Assembly (NCBI RefSeq): GCF_000423305.1
Contig: NZ_AUHS01000025.1
Span: 1-55,085 of the forward strand
DNA from: Legionella moravica DSM 19234
GTDB lineage: Bacteria > Pseudomonadota > Gammaproteobacteria > Legionellales > Legionellaceae
DNA length: 55,085 nucleotides
Reading direction: 5' to 3'
The position numbers and the translations under genes were made by a program. Shown here one piece after another: positions 36,621 to 45,190 of the stretch. The stretch's first letter is position 1. Every line of letters starts with the position of its first letter. The notes under the pieces are model-generated. The model had not been told where the DNA came from. It ran no database searches and saw nothing but the letters and a program-made list of their open reading frames with translations.

Positions 36621-36932
36621 ATGCAAAAATATACAGTTTATAGCGTTTTAGCAGGTTTGTTTCTTTTATTGACTGGTTGTATGAATAATACAGGCAGTAG
36701 CACTATGTTCAGTCCTTATCAGCCGAGTATGACTTTGGCACAATCAGTACAGGATGCTTTAATGCGCAATCCCGATCCGCAGATTGCACAGGTTCATGTA
36801 GCGACCAATCAGAACACCGTTATTTTGAGCGGTTATGTGAAGAAAATTCGCCAAAGCGATACTGCAGAGCAAATAGCACGCCAAGTACCCGGAGTGCAGA
36901 CTGTAGAAAATAACATTATTGTTCGCCAGTAA
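36621..36932 (+). CDS. BON-domain lipoprotein
   Basis: A 103-residue protein with signal peptide and lipobox LTGC (cysteine near residue 19), followed by one BON domain (residues ~40-103: TLAQSVQDALMRNP, VILSGYVKKIRQ, VPGVQTVENNIIV). BON domains bind phospholipid membranes; OsmY and DolP use them in the periplasm. I chose the ATG at 36621 because GGAG is 6 bp upstream and the signal peptide begins there; an in-frame start at 36576 would add residues that spoil the signal. Single BON copy, likely periplasmic face of a membrane. Confidence 0.88.
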   Translation: MQKYTVYSVLAGLFLLLTGCMNNTGSSTMFSPYQPSMTLAQSVQDALMRNPDPQIAQVHVATNQNTVILSGYVKKIRQSDTAEQIARQVPGVQTVENNIIVRQ

Positions 36933-36941
36933 TATGCTTAC

Positions 36942-37140
36942 TTCGCCCTGCGCTGTCTCTTGAGTAGAGTACTGGCTAAGCGCAGTGGATCCCGCGGTCA
37001 ATGCCGCGGGAATTCGATTAACATTTGAGTAAAAGTCATGACTCGAATTTCCGCGGCTTTGACCGCGGAATCCATAATTTCGCTCTGCGCTGTCTCTTGT
37101 GTAGAGTATTGACTAAGTAAGGTCGGGCCTCGGCCCGACC
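36942..37140. repeat. Direct repeat pair with three palindromes between two genes
   Basis: A 39-bp sequence (starting TTCGCCCTGCGCTGTCTCTT) at 36942-36980 recurs at 37079-37117 with four mismatches. Between them lie two GC-rich hairpins, CCCGCGG/CCGCGGG at 36991-37010 and TTCCGCGG/CCGCGGAA at 37049-37070, placed as mirror images. After the second copy comes GGTCGGGCC/GGCCCGACC at 37121-37140, which is also positioned to end transcription of the minus-strand holin-like gene. No coding function is seen. Confidence 0.75.
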
Positions 37141-37148
37141 TACACCAA

Positions 37149-37451
37149 CTAAGCTTTTGTTTCTTCTTTGTTTTTTGTGCCACAGCAACTGCATTTACAA
37201 CAACTGAATTTATTGTATAACCAGGCAATAAGAAAACCGGTGATAAATGCATTGATAAAGCCACAGATACCTCCGATAATGCTGCCTTTTATGGAAGGCT
37301 CATAGCCTAAATACAACGAAGCTACAGCTTCAACAAAGGGTTTACCGTAACTGTAATAATAAGCAGATATTCCCAGGAATAACATGGATAATCCCCAAAG
37401 AACTCCCAAAGACAAACCTAGTCCAACCGGGCTTAGCTTGCATCCGTTCAT
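37149..37451 (-). CDS. Small holin-like two- or three-helix membrane protein
   Basis: The 100-residue protein has hydrophobic segments at about 9-34 and 52-82, with the pattern LGYEPSIKGSIIGGICGFINAFITGFLIAWLYN seen in a family annotated as bacteriophage holin. It ends in a cysteine-rich basic tail (CCKCSCCGTKN). Holin function is doubtful in a chromosomal single gene without lysis genes. The ATG at 37451 has AAGGAG ~7 bp upstream; a start six codons earlier is not supported. The four clustered cysteines could bind metal. Confidence 0.75.
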   Translation of the reverse strand: MNGCKLSPVGLGLSLGVLWGLSMLFLGISAYYYSYGKPFVEAVASLYLGYEPSIKGSIIGGICGFINAFITGFLIAWLYNKFSCCKCSCCGTKNKEETKA

Positions 37452-37539
37452 GACAATCTCCTTATACAATTGATTTAGAATAGTCCAGGGTATTTTGAGT
37501 GTTCATCAATCCAGTGATGAAACGCTACGAATTCTTATA

Positions 37540-37569
37540 TTGACATATAAATTCATTTTCCGGTACTCT
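37540..37569 (+). promoter_or_regulatory. Likely promoter of the zinc-ribbon protein gene
   Basis: A perfect -35 box TTGACA at 37540 is followed after 18 bp by TACTCT at 37564, a weak -10. Transcription would start near 37576, exactly at the first leader hairpin. The weak -10 suggests help from an activator. Confidence 0.5.
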
Positions 37570-37574
37570 AATTT

Positions 37575-37684
37575 CTGCTTTAGAAGCAGGTGATTACAAC
37601 TATTCTCGATTCCTCCCGAGTTGTGACGACAATCCTGCTTTCAGGTCGAGGGATACTTTAATTTCCATTTATTAAGGTGTCTCT
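37575..37684 (+). ncRNA. Structured 5' leader with two exclusive hairpins (possible regulatory RNA)
   Basis: AAGCAGG at 37584 can pair with CTGCTT just upstream (37575, 3-nt loop) or with CCTGCTT downstream (37634). The two pairings exclude each other. The second would enclose an inner two-part stem, ACAA/TTGT and CTCG/CGAG between about 37596 and 37624. The leader is ~110 nt and ends at the next gene's start. No T run follows, so any control would be at translation or RNA stability. It matches no riboswitch class I know. Confidence 0.4.
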
Positions 37685-38632
37685 ATGTCTGATTTGAATC
37701 CCCAACTGAATAAACCTCTTAGCGCTATAGAACTATCCGATTTTCCAGGTGGTGTTGCCGCCTGGGGTGCTTTGCCTGCTGTATTTGACAGTCATGATCA
37801 GGCTTTTGATCGTGGCGTCCATATTCATGCTCGATTCAATGAATCAGGAAAAAAAATCATAGATAAATCATTTTCTGAAATTGAAGTGAGGTGGCAGGGA
37901 AAAAGCGTGCTTCTGACTGAAGACAGTGCTGTGAGCTATACCATGAGCTCTATTTTTGATTTTGTCATAGTCAGCAGGTATTGTGATCATTGTGGCGCCG
38001 AGTTATTGGATAAAGGGTTGTCCGCCGTACGTCCATCATTTGATCATTATTGCGATCAATGTGGTGAGGTAACCGTAACGAATGAACGTTGTGTTGTTAA
38101 TCCCATCATTCTGTTTAAAGAGTGGTTGGGTGATGTTCAGGTACAACGACCGTCAATACGTCCGGCAAGAACAATTAAATTGGATTACGATCGTTTTCCA
38201 GGTGGTTTTCAGATTTGGGGATCCAATCCATCCATTATCTGGACCGCGAAACGCCCAGAAGAAAGTGCGATCCATGTACATGCTTACAACGGTGAAAACA
38301 AGCGCGTAGTGGATAATACATACAGTGAAGTGTGGATTGACGACGTGCTTTTGGACATTGAAATGGTGCGTGTATTACAGATTCAAAGGGCAATTCCAGA
38401 GCTTCATCATCATTTATTCAGTATCAATTGTCCTGAGTGTAACCATCCTCATTTTGATAAGGGACTACATTCTGTAATTCCTCACCAACGCCACCAATGC
38501 GACGCTTGCCAGCATGTTTTTACTACACCTAAGCACATTAGTAATCCGTGTATTGCCAGTCTGGATAAATTAACAACATTTAATCATGGAGTTTTCGAAC
38601 ATGAATCAATCAGCTATGCCAACGATTTATAA
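37685..38632 (+). CDS. Duplicated zinc-ribbon protein of unknown function
   Basis: I do not recognise the family. The 315-residue protein is an internal duplication of a ~150-residue module. Each copy has an FPGG motif (20-23 and 171-174) followed by WG, a VHxHA motif (45-49 and 197-200), a SEV/SEI segment, and two CxxC pairs (C100/C103 with C123/C126; C249/C252 with C272/C275) flanking DKGLxxVxP. The four cysteines of each copy should bind zinc. It has no signal peptide. The gene sits behind a structured leader and its last 32 bp overlap a Nudix hydrolase gene, so the two proteins are made together. The HxH motifs could add a second metal site or active site. Confidence 0.75.
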   Translation: MSDLNPQLNKPLSAIELSDFPGGVAAWGALPAVFDSHDQAFDRGVHIHARFNESGKKIIDKSFSEIEVRWQGKSVLLTEDSAVSYTMSSIFDFVIVSRYCDHCGAELLDKGLSAVRPSFDHYCDQCGEVTVTNERCVVNPIILFKEWLGDVQVQRPSIRPARTIKLDYDRFPGGFQIWGSNPSIIWTAKRPEESAIHVHAYNGENKRVVDNTYSEVWIDDVLLDIEMVRVLQIQRAIPELHHHLFSINCPECNHPHFDKGLHSVIPHQRHQCDACQHVFTTPKHISNPCIASLDKLTTFNHGVFEHESISYANDL

Positions 38633-39056
38633 AGCAGGTGCGTTAATCTTTGATTCCTATGACCGCGTTTTGGCTGTTCATAAACGTGGAAAACCAGCTC
38701 GCGAACTCATAGTTCCAGGTGGTAAAATTGAACAAGATGAAACGGATGAACAGGCATTAAGGCGAGAATTGTATGAAGAGCTGAATGTGGAGGTACTGTC
38801 TATTCATCCTTATGGAATTTTTCAGGCTAAAGCAATTTATGAGGATGCAGTATTAGTGATGCGTGCTTATATTGTGAGCATAAAAGGTATTCCGGTTCCT
38901 GGAAATGAAATAGATAGGCTGGTCTGGCTGGATGCCCATTATGGCGAAAGCGGATTTGAATGTGCTTCCATATTGGGGCAACAGATTTTGCCCCGATTAT
39001 ATGCGGAAGGATTACTGGGAAACTGGAAGGAGGTTATCGGCGTTCTGATTGATTAA
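38601..39056 (+). CDS. Nudix hydrolase
   Basis: The 151-residue protein carries a complete Nudix box: G, five residues, E, seven residues, REL, then EEL (GKIEQDETDEQALRRELYEE), with the metal-binding glutamates present. Nudix enzymes cleave nucleoside diphosphates linked to another group. The nearest look-alikes are small MutT-type proteins, but the substrate is not deducible. I chose the ATG at 38601, 9 bp after GGAG; an ATG at 38586 lacks such a site. It overlaps the duplicated zinc-ribbon gene, implying coupled expression and perhaps a common pathway. Confidence 0.9.
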   Translation: MNQSAMPTIYKAGALIFDSYDRVLAVHKRGKPARELIVPGGKIEQDETDEQALRRELYEELNVEVLSIHPYGIFQAKAIYEDAVLVMRAYIVSIKGIPVPGNEIDRLVWLDAHYGESGFECASILGQQILPRLYAEGLLGNWKEVIGVLID

Positions 39057-39118
39057 TTCGTTATGCAAGGCGCGTCCTAGGAGTCTACAATTAACTCATA
39101 CGAATTAATTGTGATGAA

Positions 39119-39763
39119 ATGATGAATTTTGTTATTGCTGGCTTCCTGGGTGTATTTATGGCGTTGAATTGTTATGCAGATTCCACGAATTCTGCACTTC
39201 CAGAACATGTAGTTAAAGTAACGAAGGAAAATAATGCCAAATGCGTGGAGTACCTCACTTATAAGGGCGAATCGTATTGCAGTCTCGTCCCACTGCCAGG
39301 CAATGCAGTTGCCCCCGTAATATTGACTTATGACCAGCAGAATATTCATTTTGATGACAGAGCATGGAAACCCGCCTGGGGGCAAAAAACCAATGCAGGA
39401 TGGACGGTGGAATATATTCCTGTGGGAGATAATATTAATCAGTGGAAGGAGTTAGTGACCTCACAGTTTATATCAGGCTTGGAAGGAGTAACTCCCGCTC
39501 AATTTAAAAAAACATTTGTAGATAATTTGAAGAAAACCGGGGTTACGTACTCCATCAATACTATTGCAGAACAGCCCGATCAATTGATTTTTGAATTTAA
39601 AGTGACCGTACCAGTTAACTTGCAACAGGATGAAATTCAAAAGATTACCCGAGGTAAGGGTGGCATTTATGTCCTTCATTATGCAATTAAAAAGTCCAAT
39701 ATGAGCAAAGCCAATCGACTGAAGTGGATTGAGAATTTAAAGAAAAGTTCTATTAAAGATTAA
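39119..39763 (+). CDS. Exported protein of unknown function
   Basis: No family recognised. The 214-residue protein has a signal peptide (hydrophobic residues 3-17, likely cleavage after CYA at 19-20) and a mature part of mixed alpha/beta character with two cysteines (NAKCVEY, SYCSLVP) that may form a disulfide in the periplasm. It contains LTYDQQNIHFDDRAW, VEYIPVGDNINQWKELV and FVDNLKKTG segments, a pattern found in several Legionella exported proteins. No good ribosome site precedes the ATG at 39119. It is separate from its neighbours. Confidence 0.72.
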   Translation: MMNFVIAGFLGVFMALNCYADSTNSALPEHVVKVTKENNAKCVEYLTYKGESYCSLVPLPGNAVAPVILTYDQQNIHFDDRAWKPAWGQKTNAGWTVEYIPVGDNINQWKELVTSQFISGLEGVTPAQFKKTFVDNLKKTGVTYSINTIAEQPDQLIFEFKVTVPVNLQQDEIQKITRGKGGIYVLHYAIKKSNMSKANRLKWIENLKKSSIKD

Positions 39764-39968
39764 GATGAATAGTCAAAAAGCCCCTGGCTTTATTGGAGCG
39801 TTAATGAAATACAATTGATTGTATTGCCAGTACCACCGACTGGAGAGGAAAGCAGAGGGGGGAACTGTAATCGTACTTTAGGTTCCTCTTTGAATAAAAA
39901 GTATAAAAAACTGTTCGTACTCATCCTGTCTGCATTATAATTAACTCATTAAATAAAAAGGGATTATT

Positions 39969-41327
39969 ATGAAATTGACCTTTATGGGTGCCACAGGTAC
40001 GGTGACGGGTTCTAAATATCTAATCGAACTGAATAATAAAAAAATTCTGGTGGATTGCGGATTGTTTCAAGGGTTAAAAGAATTGAGATTACGCAATTGG
40101 TCTCCTTTCCCAATATCGCCCAAATTAATTGATGCAGTTGTTTTAACCCATGCCCATATTGATCACAGCGGCTATATTCCCTTATTGGTCAAGCAGGGGT
40201 TTAAGGGGCGTATTTACGCAACCAAGGCTACAAAAGAGCTGTGCTCCATACTGCTGCCTGACAGTGGTTTTTTACAAGAGGAGGATGCGCGAAGAGCCAA
40301 TAAATACGGATACAGTAAACATCATCCCGCAGTACCTCTGTACACTCAGGAAGATGCCTATCATTCTTTAAAGCATTTTGATGAAGTGGACTACGATACG
40401 CTTTATCCCATGCCAGGTGAGGCAGAAATAAGCTGGCATCGAGCGGGTCATATACTGGGTTCAGCATTTGTACAGGTTCAACACAATCAGAGGAAAGTCG
40501 TGTTCAGTGGGGATATTGGGAGATTAAACGATCCGATAATGCGACCTTCAGAACTCCTCAAGAGCGCGGATTATCTTATTATAGAATCGACCTACGGTGA
40601 CAGACTGCATGATAAATCTGATCCACTCAAAGTGATTGCTGATATCATTAATACCACATACAATCGAGGGGGTACTGTACTCATACCTGCTTTTGCAGTT
40701 GGGCGTTCGCAAACCATCCTCTACTATATTTATCTTTTAAAACAGAAAAATTTGATTCCTGATATTCCAGTCTACCTGGATAGTCCTATGGCTATTGATG
40801 CAACAGAACTGCTGTTGAAAAACAGCGGTGAACACAAGCTCAGCCCTGAATTATGTAGAGCGGTGTGTCATGTGGCGAGTTACGTCCAGACTTCTGAAGA
40901 ATCCATGGCTATTGACCGTAATCATGAGCCTAAAATCATCATTTCTGCCAGCGGTATGATGACTGGCGGCAGGGTGCTTCATCATTTGAAAGTCTATGTA
41001 ACCAATCCTTTAAACACCATTTTGATGACGGGATTTCAGGCTTCAGGTACACGAGGTGATAGAATGTTACAGCATGAACCTACTGTCAAAATTCATGGTG
41101 ACCAATATCCGGTGAAAGCTCAAATGAAAGTATTAACTAATGCTTCAGCACATGCGGATTATGAGGAGATTTTAGCCTGGTTAAGTCATTTTGAAAAAGC
41201 ACCCCAAAAAGTGTTTATTACTCACGGAGAGCCATCGGCTTCTCAGGCCTTGAAAGAACATATTGAAAAAACATTTAAATGGACTTGTGAACTGCCAACT
41301 TATTTGCAAAAGGTGGAACTCAGCTAA
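39969..41327 (+). CDS. Metallo-beta-lactamase / beta-CASP RNA-processing nuclease
   Basis: The 452-residue protein has the MBL zinc motif HAHIDHSG (H61, H63, D65, H66), a later HILGSA histidine and SGDIGR, and the beta-CASP region with ESTYGDR, FAVGRSQ and SASGMMTGGR, ending with HADYEE and THGEP. This set is that of CPSF73-like bacterial nucleases (YSH1/Rv2752c-related group) that cut or trim RNA. No KH domain is present. It is followed after 15 bp by the P-type ATPase gene, so they probably share a transcript. The exact RNA target is unknown. Confidence 0.9.
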   Translation: MKLTFMGATGTVTGSKYLIELNNKKILVDCGLFQGLKELRLRNWSPFPISPKLIDAVVLTHAHIDHSGYIPLLVKQGFKGRIYATKATKELCSILLPDSGFLQEEDARRANKYGYSKHHPAVPLYTQEDAYHSLKHFDEVDYDTLYPMPGEAEISWHRAGHILGSAFVQVQHNQRKVVFSGDIGRLNDPIMRPSELLKSADYLIIESTYGDRLHDKSDPLKVIADIINTTYNRGGTVLIPAFAVGRSQTILYYIYLLKQKNLIPDIPVYLDSPMAIDATELLLKNSGEHKLSPELCRAVCHVASYVQTSEESMAIDRNHEPKIIISASGMMTGGRVLHHLKVYVTNPLNTILMTGFQASGTRGDRMLQHEPTVKIHGDQYPVKAQMKVLTNASAHADYEEILAWLSHFEKAPQKVFITHGEPSASQALKEHIEKTFKWTCELPTYLQKVELS

Positions 41328-41342
41328 CTTTAGGGACAATGA

Positions 41343-43793
41343 ATGCGTCGCAAGATTGCCTGGTCAAGAATTAAAGACTCTGCTTCTGCTGAGTGGAGTC
41401 TTGATAATAAGGACGTATCAAGACGCCGAAATCGATACGGACTCAATGATATTGCCGGCATAAAAGTAAACGTCTGGTATGAATTAATCATTAATACCAT
41501 GACTGATCCCATGATTTGGTTTTTATTGATTACCAGTGTCTTGTTTGCCTCTTTGAATAATTATCATGAAGCAACTATTCTGGGGCTAGCCATTATTCCA
41601 TTGGTTGGGATGGATGCCTTTTTACATTGGCGCACGCAATCCTCGACTCAGAGCCTGATTGGACATTTGGCTACATCAGTAAGAGTGATTCGTTCTGGAA
41701 AAGAACTTTGTATTCCTTCAATTGAATTAGTACCTGGTGATTTGGTGATGATTCAAGCGGGGGAAATTATTCCGGCGGATGGATTAATTCTTACTGCTGA
41801 GAATATCCAGATAGAGGAGTCTTCATTAACCGGTGAATCAGTTCCTGTGGTGAAACGTATAGGAACATCTTTGCAATTAACACATAAAGACAGTCCGGTT
41901 GACTCCAGTTACTGGGGATTTGCCGGGACTAAAATTCTAACAGGGCATGGTCTTTTAAGAGTTGTTTTTACTGGTAAGGAAACGCTTTATGGGCAGATAG
42001 TTCATTCTGCTTTAGCAACAACCAAAGAAAAAACGCCCTTACAGGCAGCACTCGGAAAGCTGGTATTACAATTGATAGGCATTGCAGGATTTTTGTGCTT
42101 ATTATTAGCCGCAGTTCGTATTACTCAAGGTTTTGGACTTATTGATGCAATTCTTAGCGCTGCAACATTGGCCGTTGCTGCATTGCCAGATGAGTTCCCT
42201 TTAGTACTTACTTTTTATCTTGGGGTGGGCGTATACCGTTTGGCGCGAAAAAAAGCGTTAGTCCGACGTGCAGTATCTGTTGAGAACTTGGGTCGTATCA
42301 CGGTAATTTGTTCCGATAAAACTGGAACCATTACTGAAGGGCACTTTAAAGTTGCTCAGTATTTCCCAGCTGCAAGTTTAGACGCTCAATCATTATTGTA
42401 TTTAGCTGCCATTGCTTCTCGAAAGGACAGTTATGATCTTCTTGATATAGCCATCATGAATGAAGCAGACAAGGCTCAGCTTAATATTGAACCCAGATTG
42501 AGGACATTTCCATTTACTGAAGACAGAAAACGAGAAACTTCTGTAATAGCAAAAGACTCTAAATGGTTGATTGTGACTAAAGGTGCGCCTGAAACCATTA
42601 TGGCAATATCTGCTCTAAGTCCTCAGGAAAAAGAACATTGGATGGCGAAAATAAAAGAATTGGCGGCACTACGGTTTAAAGTTATAGCCTGTGCCAAAAT
42701 AGAAATGGCAGAGGATAGTGATTCAAATGAGCCAGGACATGATTATGAATGGATGGGATTGCTTGCCTTTTCAGATCCGGTACGGCAGGGAGTTGTTGAG
42801 GCAATTGCGGAATGTCAGGCGTCACACATACATGTATTAATGATAACCGGGGATCATCCTGCCACAGCGCAAGCTATTGCCCGACAAATAGGTTTAGGTG
42901 CTGGTAATCCTAAGGTGATTCTTGCTGAAGAATTGAATGATTATATCGGACCGACAGCTAATAAAAATTTACTCGATATTGATGTGATTGCCAGAGCGAT
43001 TCCAATTCAAAAATATGATGTGGTCAAGGCATTGCAGTGCAAAGGCGAATTGGTTGCGGTAACAGGAGATGGTGTCAATGATGTGCCAGCGCTTAAAGCT
43101 GGAAATATAGGGATTGCTATGGGGGAGAGGGGTTCACAAAGTGCTCGTGAAGTATCTGACATAGTGTTGCTGGATGATAATTTTGACAGCATCGTGAATG
43201 CTATCTCTGAAGGGCGACAATTATTTAAAAATATCAGGCAAGCATTTAATTATTTAGTGATGGTTCATTTTCCATTTGTACTCTCAGCGGCCTTGATTCC
43301 TTTGATGGGCTATCCTTTGCCTTTTTATCCCATTCATATTGTTTTTCTGGAGCTGATTATCCATCCAACCGCTTTATTGATCTTTCAGGATCTGCCTGAA
43401 GATAATGGCCTTGGACTTAAAGAACGCAATACGAATTATAATTTTTTTAGTCCTGGTGATTGGAAAAAAATAATGCTCACCGGAATGGTGACCACGATGA
43501 TGGTTACAATAAGTTTTATCTTCACGTTGAAGCAGGGCTATGCTGATAATTATGCCAGAGCTTTAATTTTGGCGATGCTCAGTGCAATCAGTATCGGAAT
43601 AACCATTGCGTTAAATGGTTTGAATCTTCGAGGAAAAAGAATAATTATTTATATGATTGCTTTATGTACTTTATTATTTATTCAATTGCCTGTTTTTGCG
43701 GATGTGCTCGATTTTGTTCCTTTGCATCTTTTAAGTTGGCTTTTAGTTTTATTAGCGGGGTTTATCACCTGGATTATGGTTCGGGTGGGTTGA
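41343..43793 (+). CDS. Cation-transporting P-type ATPase
   Basis: An 816-residue P2-like ATPase with the phosphorylation site D325 (CSDKTGTIT), the dephosphorylation TGES (SLTGESVPV), KGAPE for nucleotide binding and TGDGVNDVPALK at the hinge. About eight to ten membrane helices. The helix 4 ion motif reads PDEFP (282-286) where calcium pumps have PEGLP, so the transported ion may not be Ca2+. It lacks N-terminal heavy-metal domains. AGGGA precedes the ATG at 41343. The following gene encodes a metal-chelating peptide precursor, but it has its own promoter, so a functional link is only suggestive. Confidence 0.9.
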   Translation: MRRKIAWSRIKDSASAEWSLDNKDVSRRRNRYGLNDIAGIKVNVWYELIINTMTDPMIWFLLITSVLFASLNNYHEATILGLAIIPLVGMDAFLHWRTQSSTQSLIGHLATSVRVIRSGKELCIPSIELVPGDLVMIQAGEIIPADGLILTAENIQIEESSLTGESVPVVKRIGTSLQLTHKDSPVDSSYWGFAGTKILTGHGLLRVVFTGKETLYGQIVHSALATTKEKTPLQAALGKLVLQLIGIAGFLCLLLAAVRITQGFGLIDAILSAATLAVAALPDEFPLVLTFYLGVGVYRLARKKALVRRAVSVENLGRITVICSDKTGTITEGHFKVAQYFPAASLDAQSLLYLAAIASRKDSYDLLDIAIMNEADKAQLNIEPRLRTFPFTEDRKRETSVIAKDSKWLIVTKGAPETIMAISALSPQEKEHWMAKIKELAALRFKVIACAKIEMAEDSDSNEPGHDYEWMGLLAFSDPVRQGVVEAIAECQASHIHVLMITGDHPATAQAIARQIGLGAGNPKVILAEELNDYIGPTANKNLLDIDVIARAIPIQKYDVVKALQCKGELVAVTGDGVNDVPALKAGNIGIAMGERGSQSAREVSDIVLLDDNFDSIVNAISEGRQLFKNIRQAFNYLVMVHFPFVLSAALIPLMGYPLPFYPIHIVFLELIIHPTALLIFQDLPEDNGLGLKERNTNYNFFSPGDWKKIMLTGMVTTMMVTISFIFTLKQGYADNYARALILAMLSAISIGITIALNGLNLRGKRIIIYMIALCTLLFIQLPVFADVLDFVPLHLLSWLLVLLAGFITWIMVRVG

Positions 43794-43900
43794 TGTGGTA
43801 GTGAGGAGTTGTTGGTATTATTGCTCCCTCTATACGTTTGCATTCTCGTGTTCTTGATATTTATCTAAAAATAATTCTGAAGAGCAATGGAGTCGGTACC

Positions 43901-43930
43901 TTGACAATTTTGAAGATCACTCTCTAGAAT
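43901..43930 (+). promoter_or_regulatory. Strong sigma-70-type promoter of bufA
   Basis: TTGACA at 43901, 18-bp spacer, TAGAAT at 43925: five of six at -10 and a perfect -35. Transcription would start near 43937, giving a ~63-nt leader. Confidence 0.7.
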
Positions 43931-43936
43931 GTTGTG

Positions 43937-43957
43937 GACAAAATAATTTATTTTGTC
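43937..43957 (+). promoter_or_regulatory. Hairpin at the 5' end of the bufA transcript
   Basis: GACAAAAT pairs with ATTTTGTC around a 5-nt loop, right at the predicted transcription start. A 5'-terminal stem of this kind commonly protects mRNA from decay; it could instead be an operator palindrome. Confidence 0.5.
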
Positions 43958-43999
43958 TGCCTCAAAATAAATTTAACTCATTATATAAAGGGAACTTTG

Positions 44000-44254
44000 A
44001 TGAACAAATTACAATTAACTGGTGCTGCTTTGGCAGTGGGTGCTGCTTCTATGTTTGCTTTAGCTCCTGCATTTGCCGTCGAAACTACTACAGCACCTAT
44101 GGTTCAATGCCAGGGTGGTAACGCGTGTAAAGGTCAAAGCGCTTGCAAAACTGCTGACAATGCATGTAAAGGTCAAAATTCATGCAAAGGAAAAGGCGTT
44201 GTTGAAATGACTAAAGAAGATTGTGAAAAAGCTGGCGGCACTGTAGCTCAATAA
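44000..44254 (+). CDS. bufA: Bufferin-type metallophore precursor (DUF2282, BufA-like)
   Basis: The 84-residue precursor has a signal peptide (MNKLQLTGAALAVGAASMFA, cleavage after APAFA at 26) and a short mature peptide with six cysteines: C37, C43, C49, C56, C62 and C75, in the near-duplicate blocks NACKGQSACK and NACKGQNSCK. This is the DUF2282 family, whose members are secreted peptides modified on cysteine by a DUF692 enzyme and that bind copper (bufferins). The ATG at 44000 has GGGA 7 bp upstream; 22 upstream in-frame codons are not needed for the signal. The two next genes are the DUF692 and DUF2063 partners. A near-consensus promoter before it and a terminator after it point to high precursor output. 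Confidence 0.88.
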   Translation: MNKLQLTGAALAVGAASMFALAPAFAVETTTAPMVQCQGGNACKGQSACKTADNACKGQNSCKGKGVVEMTKEDCEKAGGTVAQ

Positions 44255-44279
44255 GCTGGGTTCCGTAAAAGGATTTACT

Positions 44280-44310
44280 CCAGGCATGCCACGCATGCCT
44301 GGTTTTATTT
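44280..44310 (+). terminator. Strong intrinsic terminator between bufA and bufB
   Basis: CCAGGCATGC at 44280 pairs perfectly with GCATGCCTGG at 44293 around a 3-nt loop, followed by TTTTATTT. It lies 25 bp after the bufA stop and 17 bp before the bufB start, so most transcripts should stop after the precursor gene with some read-through. Confidence 0.85.
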
Positions 44311-44326
44311 ATTGTTCAGGGAATAT

Positions 44327-45190
44327 ATGGAATTATCAGAACTTATCAACATTCCCAAAATGCCTTATCTCGGATTTGGCTTAGGGTTACGTCCCAATTA
44401 TTATGAAGAAATCTTAACTTGCAAACCTGATTTGGACTGGTTCGAGATCTTAAGTGAAAATTATTTGGTACCCGGTGGGAAACCTTTATATTACCTTGAT
44501 AAAATACGTCAAGACTATCCTATAGTGATGCATGGTGTGTCACTGTCTTTGGGAAGCAGTGATGCATTGGATATGGACTACCTGAAGCAGTTGAGCAATC
44601 TGGCGGATCGCGTTGAACCCGTCTGGATCTCGGATCATTTGTGTTGGACAGGGGTTGATGGCCTTAATGTACATGATTTGCTTCCGGTGCCTTACACTCA
44701 TGAAGCAATAAACCATATCGTTTCTCGAATTCAGCAAATACAAGATTTCCTGGGACGGGCAATATTAATAGAAAACGTTTCCAGTTATCTTACTTTCAGG
44801 CAATCTGAAATGACCGAATGGGCATTTTTATCTGAAATAGTAAAAAAATCAGGTTGTTATATTTTATTGGACGTAAACAACATTTATGTCAGTTCAGTTA
44901 ATCATCAATTTAACGCTTTGGACTATATTCATTCCATGCCCGCAGATCGTGTCGCCCAAATTCATTTAGCGGGTCATTCCAATCATGGAGATTACATTAT
45001 TGATACTCATGATGCTCCGGTTATTCAACCTGTATGGGATTTGTATGCTAATACGATTCAACAATTGGGTCCTGTGTCTACCATGATTGAACGGGATGAT
45101 AATATGCCTCCTTTTGAAGAACTCTTAAATGAGCTGGAGCATGCCAGGCGCATTGTGAAACAGGTCTTAACGGAGGAGGTTCCGGCATGA
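44327..45190 (+). CDS. bufB: DUF692 multinuclear non-heme iron oxidase (BufB-like)
   Basis: The 287-residue TIM-barrel enzyme of the MNIO family. Metal ligands visible in order: H69 (MHGVSLSL), H104 (ISDHLCW), the glutamate of ENVSSY, the aspartate of DVNNIYV, HLAGH, DTHD and ERDDN. In characterised MNIO enzymes iron ions bound here oxidise cysteines of a peptide into thiooxazole or oxazolone rings. The start is ATG 44327 with AGGGA only 4 bp away; TTG 44312 is an alternative. It overlaps the partner gene by 4 bp. Its substrate should be the upstream Cys-rich precursor. Confidence 0.92.
   Translation: MELSELINIPKMPYLGFGLGLRPNYYEEILTCKPDLDWFEILSENYLVPGGKPLYYLDKIRQDYPIVMHGVSLSLGSSDALDMDYLKQLSNLADRVEPVWISDHLCWTGVDGLNVHDLLPVPYTHEAINHIVSRIQQIQDFLGRAILIENVSSYLTFRQSEMTEWAFLSEIVKKSGCYILLDVNNIYVSSVNHQFNALDYIHSMPADRVAQIHLAGHSNHGDYIIDTHDAPVIQPVWDLYANTIQQLGPVSTMIERDDNMPPFEELLNELEHARRIVKQVLTEEVPA

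Noticed and set aside
37149..37451. Prophage remnant because of the holin-like protein
   Set aside because: No endolysin, structural or integrase genes are near, and this small membrane family is common on chromosomes.
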